Part shown: positions 42,618-47,837 of the stretch, piece after piece
How positions within the stretch are numbered: the stretch's first letter is position 1
Layout: each line of letters begins with the position of its first letter
Assembly: GCA_002702575.1 (NCBI GenBank)
Contig: PAAJ01000017.1
Coordinates: 12,419 to 60,255 of the forward strand
Source: Phycisphaerae bacterium
Lineage (GTDB): Bacteria > Planctomycetota > Phycisphaerae > Phycisphaerales > SM1A02
DNA: 47,837 nt
Direction: 5' to 3'
The notes under the pieces: model-generated
Seen by the model: the letters and a program-made list of their open reading frames with translations, nothing else
Told to the model about the DNA's origin: nothing
Database searches by the model: none
Translations under genes and position numbers: made by a program

Positions 42618-43487
42618 ATGAACATCGCATTCGTTGGCACGGGCGTCATGGGTCACTCGATGGCCGGGCATCTGATGGCTGCTGGCCATGAGCTGAGCAT
42701 TTTCACACGGACGAAATCCAAGGCCGAATCATTGCTCAAGGCCGGTGCGCGTTGGGCGGAGACTCCCGCCGATGCTGCCGACGGCGCGGAGATGGCGATC
42801 GCCATCGTGGGAATGCCCGAGGATGTCGAGGACGTCTTTCTGGGTGACCACGGGCTTCTGGCAGCAGCAACGCCGCCACCCATCATCATCGACATGACGA
42901 CCAGTCCGCCTTCCCTTGCCAGGCGAATCGCGAAGACGGCATCGCAACGAGGCGTTTCAGCCATCGATGCGCCGGTCAGTGGTGGCGACATCGGTGCCCG
43001 GAATGCGACGCTCTCCATCATGGTCGGCGGTGAAACACCCGCGGTGGCCACGGCGCTCCCCGTGCTCGAGCTGATGGGCAGGACCATTGTTCATCAGGGC
43101 CCCGCCGGTTCGGGCCAGCACACCAAGATGGTCAATCAGATTCTCATTGCCGGTGGCATGTTGGGCATGTGTGAAGGCCTTCGCTATGCGGAGAAAGCCG
43201 GCCTGGATGGCCACAAGGTCATCGAGTCCGTTGGAGGTGGTGCGGCAGGTTCATGGAGCATCAACAACCTCGGGCCTCGCATCCTCGAGCGGGATTTCGA
43301 GCCCGGGTTCTTCATCGAGCATTTTCTGAAGGATCTCAGCATCGCGATCCGGGAAGCCGAAGCGATGTCTCTGGATCTGCCGGCGTTGACAATGGCCAAG
43401 GCGTTCTATGAGCGTGCCGTCAGCGAAGGCCTCGGGCACAAGGGGACACAGGCCCTTCAACTGCTCATGGAATCTGGTGACAGCTGA
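42618..43487 (+). CDS. 3-hydroxyisobutyrate dehydrogenase family protein
   Basis: A 289-residue beta-hydroxyacid dehydrogenase. NAD(P) site FVGTGVMGHSMAGHLMAAGH, substrate motif DAPVSGGDIGARNATLSIMVGG (117-137) and the catalytic Lys170 in SGQHTKMVNQ are all intact, unlike in the two imine-reductase-like genes at 36.8-38.6 kb. Likely reactions are oxidation of 3-hydroxyisobutyrate or reduction of tartronate semialdehyde; the true substrate is unknown. It starts 8 nt after the deaminase stop and is the last gene of the SDR-ALDH-RidA operon. It may act on a downstream product of the aminomuconate route. Confidence 0.88.
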   Translation: MNIAFVGTGVMGHSMAGHLMAAGHELSIFTRTKSKAESLLKAGARWAETPADAADGAEMAIAIVGMPEDVEDVFLGDHGLLAAATPPPIIIDMTTSPPSLARRIAKTASQRGVSAIDAPVSGGDIGARNATLSIMVGGETPAVATALPVLELMGRTIVHQGPAGSGQHTKMVNQILIAGGMLGMCEGLRYAEKAGLDGHKVIESVGGGAAGSWSINNLGPRILERDFEPGFFIEHFLKDLSIAIREAEAMSLDLPALTMAKAFYERAVSEGLGHKGTQALQLLMESGDS

Positions 43488-43494
43488 CGGACGT

Positions 43495-43599
43495 CTAGTT
43501 GACCACCATGGCCACGATCAAGAGCACGACACAGGCTGCGACGAACAGTCCGCCGACGATCAGGGCTGTTCGCCCCAGTTTCTGATCTGGATGCTTCAT
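43495..43599 (-). CDS. 34-residue single-pass membrane protein
   Basis: A small gene read directly from the sequence. The ATG at 43599 opens MKHPDQKLGR, followed by a hydrophobic helix from TALIVGG to VAMVVN and TAG at 43495. The basic N-terminus suggests N-in topology. An alternative ATG at 43605 adds Met-Ser. AGGT lies 7 nt upstream of 43599. A plausible sigma70 promoter (TTGGCA-16-TATTCT) sits just upstream. The gene lies between the convergent ends of the hydroxyisobutyrate-dehydrogenase-like gene and downstream of kynB on the kynB strand. It could be a small transporter or enzyme subunit; no homologue comes to mind. Confidence 0.55.
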   Translation of the reverse strand: MKHPDQKLGRTALIVGGLFVAACVVLLIVAMVVN

Positions 43600-43611
43600 T
43601 GACATGACCTG

Positions 43612-43639
43612 AGAATACCACGGCTCATGCGAATGCCAA
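43612..43639 (-). promoter_or_regulatory. Sigma70-like promoter for the small membrane protein gene
   Basis: On the minus strand TTGGCA (43639-43634), a 16-nt spacer, and TATTCT (43617-43612). It lies 12 nt upstream of the ATG at 43599 and inside the 3' flank of kynB, so the small gene can be expressed independently of the kynB operon. Confidence 0.45.
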
Positions 43640-43651
43640 TTGATCTTCAGG

Positions 43652-44290
43652 CTATCCACAGGCATCCGATGAAAGCGGTCTCAGAATCGCCCTGACAGGT
43701 GAGCCGTCAAAGCCCATGAGCTTCAAGGGCAGTGCGATCAGCTCATATCGGCCGGCTGGAACATCTGCCAGCTGAAGGCTTTCCAGAATTCGAATGCCTC
43801 GCTGAAAGCACTGCTTGTGTGTCGGCAGATCCTTCGAGTCCGAGAGGTCGACACTTGGCGTATCCACACCGATCGTCATGACCCCCTGGTCCGCCAGCGC
43901 ATCGATCAGAGATGGATCCGGTGCGGCGAAGTCGGTATTGAAGTGATTGGGATCGGGATAGGTGCCCGTGCCCAGAAGAATACGAGGCGCATCAATGGGC
44001 GTACCGTCTGGAATCGCATCCATTCCATAACGGGATCCTCGTTCAGCCGAAACATGGATGACACGACATTCACCAATGAAGTACTCCAGTGGTTGCTCGC
44101 CGACGCCATCGCCCTCGGAAGCGTAATGATTCTGTCCATCGGCGTGGGATCCGAGATGGACCGTCGAGCGGAGCGTGGACAGGGTGACACTGTCCCCCTT
44201 CTCCAGTTGCATGAGCAGTTCCCTGCTGGCCGGTGTATCGCCGGGCCAGACAGCCAGTTCTTCAGTGATGGGTGGACTCAGGTCGTACAT
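43652..44290 (-). CDS. kynB: Kynurenine formamidase (arylformamidase, cyclase family)
   Basis: A 212-residue metal-dependent hydrolase of the cyclase family. The opening YDLSPPITEELAVWPGDTP and the metal motif HLGSHADGQNH (His45, His49, Asp51, His55) match KynB. Further matches are CRVIHV, GVDTPSVDLSDSKDLPTH, RILESLQLADVPAGRYELIALPLKL and SPVRAILRPL. The enzyme hydrolyses N-formylkynurenine to kynurenine and formate, the second step of tryptophan catabolism. Its ATG comes one base after the TGA of an MFS transporter gene, so it is the last gene of a transporter-formamidase operon. It converges on the aminomuconate operon. Confidence 0.88.
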   Translation of the reverse strand: MYDLSPPITEELAVWPGDTPASRELLMQLEKGDSVTLSTLRSTVHLGSHADGQNHYASEGDGVGEQPLEYFIGECRVIHVSAERGSRYGMDAIPDGTPIDAPRILLGTGTYPDPNHFNTDFAAPDPSLIDALADQGVMTIGVDTPSVDLSDSKDLPTHKQCFQRGIRILESLQLADVPAGRYELIALPLKLMGFDGSPVRAILRPLSSDACG

Positions 44291-44291
44291 G

Positions 44292-45485
44292 TCAGATTCT
44301 GGAATCGATTCCCTTGGGGACGGTAACAGTCAACGCGAAGATGAATGCCGCCACGAAGCAACCGGCAGCCATCCAGAAGCCCGCAAGGTACCCCATGCCG
44401 AGATGGATCATGTAGCCCATGGCAAAGGCGGCTGCGGCCATGCTGACGTTGAAGATGATGGTGAGCCTGCCCCACCACTTGATATGCCCGGCAGAGCCTG
44501 CCAGAACAAGAACTCGATGCGTGATGATGGAGGCATATCCCATCTGGGCGATCCCCAGAACCAGTCCGGATGCCACAGCGGTCCAGATGTCGGTGGTGAA
44601 GAGGACCATGAGTGCCGCCGCCAGACCGATGAGCATGCAGAGGGCAAGTGCGATGTATCGGCCCACCAGGCGACTGACGACTCCTCCCATCACGGGTCCA
44701 CCGAGCATGATGCCGACACCGTAGATGGCATAGACCATCATGCTGAAGCTGATGGGCTGCTTGAGCACTTCGTGGATATACGCGGCGAGATAGATCGAGT
44801 GAGGAACGATCGCAGCGGCTGCGAAGAGATAGGCGGTTCCAAGAAGGATCAGCTTGCCCCGATAGACCTTCTGCTGAGTCCCCTCTGAAGTGGACTGTGA
44901 ATCGGATATCCGTGTCCTCAGGCCTGGCCAGGCGATGATCAGACAGACGAGTGTCAAGGCGGCTGTGTAGAGCCAGCCCCAGGTGGGGTCCTCACCAGCC
45001 ACGAGTGGAAGCGTCAGACTCAGGAGAATCACCCCGAGGCCACTGCCGGCGAAGACGATGCTGATGAGTTTGCCACCGAGCTTTTCGGCGACGCCTTGGG
45101 CGACCAATGCCGGTGTGAGGATCATGCCCCCCGCCGCGGTCAGTCCAGCCATGAATCGACAGCCCGCCAGCCACCACGGACCGAAGTCGATGGCGGACAG
45201 GCCGACACTGATGAATCCGATGAGGAGCGCGATGCGACAAACGACTCCACCCGTAAACCGTCTCGAGAGCCAGGCGCAGACGATGGCGCCGATGAAGTTG
45301 CCGATGAAATTGACGGTTCCGAGATAGCCGACCTGGGAACTCGACAGCCAATCCTGATCGATCATCGCTGGAACCAGCGGTGAATATGCATAGCGAACAA
45401 GACCGATGGAGGCGAGCATGCCGAGCGTGCAGGCAAGTACCCGGTACCAGGTTCGTTCACTCAGTCGAGTCATGGGTTGCGTCAT
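44292..45485 (-). CDS. YbfB/YjiJ-type MFS transporter, copy 3
   Basis: A 397-residue, 12-TM major facilitator of the YbfB/YjiJ (MFS_4) group. The N-terminus RLSERTWYRVLACTLGMLASIGLVRYAYSPLVPAMI carries the family's R-Y-A-Y-S-P-L motif. VGYLGTVNFIGNFIGA and a central SRLVGRY loop follow, with a basic cytoplasmic loop near residues 190-210 dividing the two halves. The substrate is unknown; the one-base spacing to kynB suggests a tryptophan/kynurenine-related compound. The start lies inside the end of copy 2 (overlap 29 nt from ATG 45485, or 17 nt from the in-frame ATG 45473); neither has a clear ribosome site, so translational coupling is likely. Confidence 0.85.
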   Translation of the reverse strand: MTQPMTRLSERTWYRVLACTLGMLASIGLVRYAYSPLVPAMIDQDWLSSSQVGYLGTVNFIGNFIGAIVCAWLSRRFTGGVVCRIALLIGFISVGLSAIDFGPWWLAGCRFMAGLTAAGGMILTPALVAQGVAEKLGGKLISIVFAGSGLGVILLSLTLPLVAGEDPTWGWLYTAALTLVCLIIAWPGLRTRISDSQSTSEGTQQKVYRGKLILLGTAYLFAAAAIVPHSIYLAAYIHEVLKQPISFSMMVYAIYGVGIMLGGPVMGGVVSRLVGRYIALALCMLIGLAAALMVLFTTDIWTAVASGLVLGIAQMGYASIITHRVLVLAGSAGHIKWWGRLTIIFNVSMAAAAFAMGYMIHLGMGYLAGFWMAAGCFVAAFIFALTVTVPKGIDSRI

Positions 45486-46662
45486 GTTCTGATTTCGGCA
45501 GGGTCACGAAGATCGAGGCTGCGAGTGCGAGACTGAATGTTATCGCGCTCATGATGAAGAGTGAATCGAAGCCCAGCCCTTCCGCCAGAAGCAACCCGGA
45601 TGCGAATGAGCCGATTGCGAACGCGATTGACGTGATCACCTTGACCACCTTGAGCCAGATGACTTCGCCGGAGGCGCCGGCTAGTTGCAAAATATCATGT
45701 GTTCTCAGCGTACTGCACCCGGAGTGTGTCATGGCAATCAGGAAACTGGCCAGAAGATCCACCCAGAGGATGTTGCTGAAGATGATCAGAAGTGCGGCAC
45801 CCAGGCCCATGGACAGGGTGAGGATCAGGCTGAAGTAACGGCCGACGAGTCGAACGAAGATGCCATTGCAGACGAAGCCGCCCAAGGCAACGCCAAGCCC
45901 CGCGATGGCATAGGCCATGGAGCTGAATGCCAATGTGACCTTGTACTCATCATGGATGTAGGTCGAGAGGTACACGAAGACCGGGGTCGCGGCGATGCAC
46001 ATCGTTCCATAACAGATCGTCAGAACGACCAGCTGTCTCTTGTGATGCGATCGGGATTGCTTCTTGTCGGGGAATTCAAGAGATCCATGCCTCGTACGAA
46101 GACCCGGCCATGCGATGGCGATGCAGAGTCCGAACAGCAGTGTGGCATACAGCCAGCCATTCATGGCGGAGACCTTGATGTCGATCATGGGCAACGGCAG
46201 GGTCGTGGCCATCAGGATGGTGCCGAATCCTGCCCCAAGCGCAAGAAGGGCGATGATCTTTCCGCGATGTTTCGATCCGGCACCCTGTGTGATCAGTGCA
46301 GCGGCAGTCATGCCGGCACCGGCGATGCTGAAGCCTGCGGCAAAGCGATTGATACCGAGCCAGATGGGCCCGAAGTTGATCGCAGAGAGGCCAAGGCTCA
46401 CCAATCCGATGAGCAGGAAGATGCGTGCAGCGATTCCGAGATTGTATTTTTTTCCGATGGACGTGCAGGCGAAGGCGCCCAGAAGGACACCGATCGATTT
46501 GGCAGATTCGACATAGCCTGCCTGGGACTTGGACAGCCAGCCCTGTTCGATCATGGCCGGGAGCAGGGTTGGATAGATGCCGAAGAGCACACCCACCACG
46601 GCGATCATGGTGAGCATGCAGGCGATTGCCCTGTACCAGGTCCGTTCACTCAGAGGCAGCAT
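45457..46662 (-). CDS. YbfB/YjiJ-type MFS transporter, copy 2
   Basis: A 401-residue paralogue of the flanking transporters. The start MLPLSERTWYRAIACMLTMIAVVGV matches copy 3, but the family motif RYAYSPLVPAM is altered to FGIYPTLLPAM, losing the Arg and Tyr-Ser. A GKKYNLGIAARI loop and the central loop RHGSLEFPDKKQSRSHHKR are also distinct. These changes suggest a different substrate. The start at 46662 has GAGG 8 nt upstream and lies 10 nt after the copy 1 stop. The frame continues upstream without conserved sequence. Confidence 0.85.
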   Translation of the reverse strand: MLPLSERTWYRAIACMLTMIAVVGVLFGIYPTLLPAMIEQGWLSKSQAGYVESAKSIGVLLGAFACTSIGKKYNLGIAARIFLLIGLVSLGLSAINFGPIWLGINRFAAGFSIAGAGMTAAALITQGAGSKHRGKIIALLALGAGFGTILMATTLPLPMIDIKVSAMNGWLYATLLFGLCIAIAWPGLRTRHGSLEFPDKKQSRSHHKRQLVVLTICYGTMCIAATPVFVYLSTYIHDEYKVTLAFSSMAYAIAGLGVALGGFVCNGIFVRLVGRYFSLILTLSMGLGAALLIIFSNILWVDLLASFLIAMTHSGCSTLRTHDILQLAGASGEVIWLKVVKVITSIAFAIGSFASGLLLAEGLGFDSLFIMSAITFSLALAASIFVTLPKSEHDATHDSTE

Positions 46663-46672
46663 GCATCGGTCC

Positions 46673-47837
46673 TCAATGCTCGATCTGTCTTTCCGATTCC
46701 CGGAGTTCCGATGGCGCGGTGATGAAGGCATTGACCAGAATCGAAAGGACAAAGCAGACGCCACCCATCCAGAAGCCCGCCTTGTAACCCCAGCCGATGG
46801 AGATCATGTAGCCCATCGCGAATGAGGCGGCCGCCATGCCGGTATTGAAGACGATCGCATGGATCCCCCACCAGCGGACATGACCTGCCGGTCCTGCAAA
46901 CACGAGAACACGGTGCGTCGCAATGGACGCGAAGCCCATCTGGGACACGCCGAGTACGAAACCCGAGATTGCAGCAAGCCAGAAGCTTTCGCTGAGGACG
47001 ACCATGAGGATGGCCACGAGTCCGATGGCCATGGCAACCAGCATCGCTGCATAGTGCCCAATCCATTCCGCCAGCAGTCCGTCCAGCAGAGTGCCACCAA
47101 GAAGAATGCCGATCCCGAAGATGGCATAGATCATCATGCTGATGCCGATGGGACGATGCAGTTCAATGTGGATATAGGCCGCCAGATACAGCGAGTGGGG
47201 AACGATGGCCGCCGCCGCGATGAAGTAGCCCAGTGCGAGCAGAATGAGTTTCTTTCGGTAGATTTTCCGGGCGGGAACATCCGTGAGTTCCAGGTCGAGG
47301 GCATCACGTGATTTCAGACCAGGCCATGCAACGACCAGACAGATCAGTGCGAGACTGGCCGTGTAGAGCCAGCCGCGAACCGCCTCATGTCCCATGACCG
47401 GTGGCAGCGTGAGGCTCAGCAGCACGATTCCGATACCGGCACCCGCGAACGTGAAGCCGAGAACGCGACCTCGGGCATTCGATGGAATGCCCTGTGTGAC
47501 CAGGGTCGGCGCCAGGATCATGCCGCTGACGGCTGTGACGCCTGCGATGAACCGCCAGATCGCAATCCAGATGAAGCCGAGATCAAAGGCGCACAGCACC
47601 AGACTGATGAAGCCCACGAGCAATGAGATCCTGCAGACCCAGCCACTTCCGAAGATTCTGGCCAGCCACATGGTCGTGATGGCGCCCAGGAGACTTCCGA
47701 TGAAGTTGATCGTGCCGATGTAGCCGACCTGCGAACCGGTAAGCCAGTGCTCCGTGATCAGGGCGGGTACAAGCGGCGAGTAGGCGTATCGAATCAAGCC
47801 GATGCATGAAAGCATCGCCAGCATGCATGAGAGGACC
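46673..47837 (-). CDS. YbfB/YjiJ-type MFS transporter, copy 1 (5' end beyond window)
   Basis: The frame is open to the right edge. Four further codons upstream of the first internal Met read V-L-S-C, aligning with the same position in copy 3 (V-L-A-C), so roughly 15-20 N-terminal residues are missing. The visible part of about 387 residues has LIRYAYSPLVPALI, VGYIGTINFIGSLLGA and an ESLE-like second half with TM helices matching copy 3 closely (SLYLAAYIHIELHRPIGISMMIYAIFGIG). It is the first gene seen of the transporter-kynB operon; more operon genes may lie to the right of the window. Confidence 0.85.
   Translation of the reverse strand, partial: VLSCMLAMLSCIGLIRYAYSPLVPALITEHWLTGSQVGYIGTINFIGSLLGAITTMWLARIFGSGWVCRISLLVGFISLVLCAFDLGFIWIAIWRFIAGVTAVSGMILAPTLVTQGIPSNARGRVLGFTFAGAGIGIVLLSLTLPPVMGHEAVRGWLYTASLALICLVVAWPGLKSRDALDLELTDVPARKIYRKKLILLALGYFIAAAAIVPHSLYLAAYIHIELHRPIGISMMIYAIFGIGILLGGTLLDGLLAEWIGHYAAMLVAMAIGLVAILMVVLSESFWLAAISGFVLGVSQMGFASIATHRVLVFAGPAGHVRWWGIHAIVFNTGMAAASFAMGYMISIGWGYKAGFWMGGVCFVLSILVNAFITAPSELRESERQIEH

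Noticed and set aside
45685-46722. A 345-codon open frame on the plus strand, rich in Asp, Glu, Gln and His.
   Set aside because: It is the antisense of a 12-TM transporter gene. The polar composition is the mirror of hydrophobic codons.
1-47837. CRISPR arrays, insertion sequences, prophage genes, rRNA genes and a replication origin.
   Set aside because: No spaced direct repeats, transposase or integrase motifs, rRNA sequence or DnaA-box cluster were seen on reading both strands.

Overview
The window reads as chromosomal DNA of a Gram-negative planctomycete, most likely class Phycisphaerae. The basis is indirect but consistent. Three large secreted proteins end in dockerin-like Asp-rich repeats (GDxNGDGxVDxxDxLxLLxxYG style). 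One secreted beta-helix protein carries tandem six-cysteine 'GACC' modules. A transmembrane Ser/Thr kinase and a stand-alone FHA protein are present, and a Kdo transferase (waaA) points to LPS. Base composition is moderately GC-rich throughout. I see no insertion sequence, integrase, phage module or CRISPR array. This is inference from gene content, not from a marker gene.

Layout, left to right. 1-5.2 kb: the end of rmuC, a perfect palindromic terminator, a mosaic secreted lysyl-endopeptidase-like protease, a TVP38/TMEM64 membrane protein and tRNA-Gly(TCC). 5.2-13.8 kb: a transmembrane protein kinase, a GNAT acetyltransferase, valS translationally coupled to a HExxH-type lipoprotein, a TPR protein and a one-helix membrane protein. 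13.9-20.1 kb: an S41 protease, trpB coupled to an alpha/beta hydrolase, and rsmD overlapping a CCA-adding enzyme. 20.3-23.4 kb: two tandem secreted ClpP/SppA-fold proteins with Gly/Arg-rich tails and an FHA protein. 23.6-29.1 kb: waaA, thiL-tsaE, a Fur-family regulator that has lost its metal ligands, a homologue of tRNA-queuosine mannosyltransferase divergent from it, and a secreted zincin. 29.1-33.0 kb: two further secreted dockerin-tagged proteins. 33.1-38.6 kb: ubiE coupled to a 57-residue zinc-ribbon protein, a lipoprotein, rplU without rpmA, a sodium:solute symporter and two tandem imine-reductase-like dehydrogenases.

The right end (38.7-47.8 kb) is the most coherent pathway block. An aminotransferase gene is divergent from an SDR - aminomuconate-semialdehyde dehydrogenase - aminomuconate deaminase (RidA family) - hydroxyisobutyrate-dehydrogenase-like operon. 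Facing it is an operon of three tandem YbfB-type MFS transporters followed by kynurenine formamidase (kynB). Together these suggest uptake or export plus catabolism of tryptophan through the kynurenine/2-aminomuconate route. The ring-hydroxylating and ring-cleaving enzymes are not in this window and may lie beyond its right edge.

A recurrent signal cuts across regions. At least eight genes have no Shine-Dalgarno sequence but have a sigma70-like -10 hexamer 6-9 nt upstream of the start codon (TACACT, TACAAT, TATGAT and similar), as expected for leaderless mRNAs. Other genes have clear AGGAG-type ribosome binding sites. Two genes too short for routine ORF calling (57 aa zinc ribbon; 34 aa membrane protein) are annotated here.
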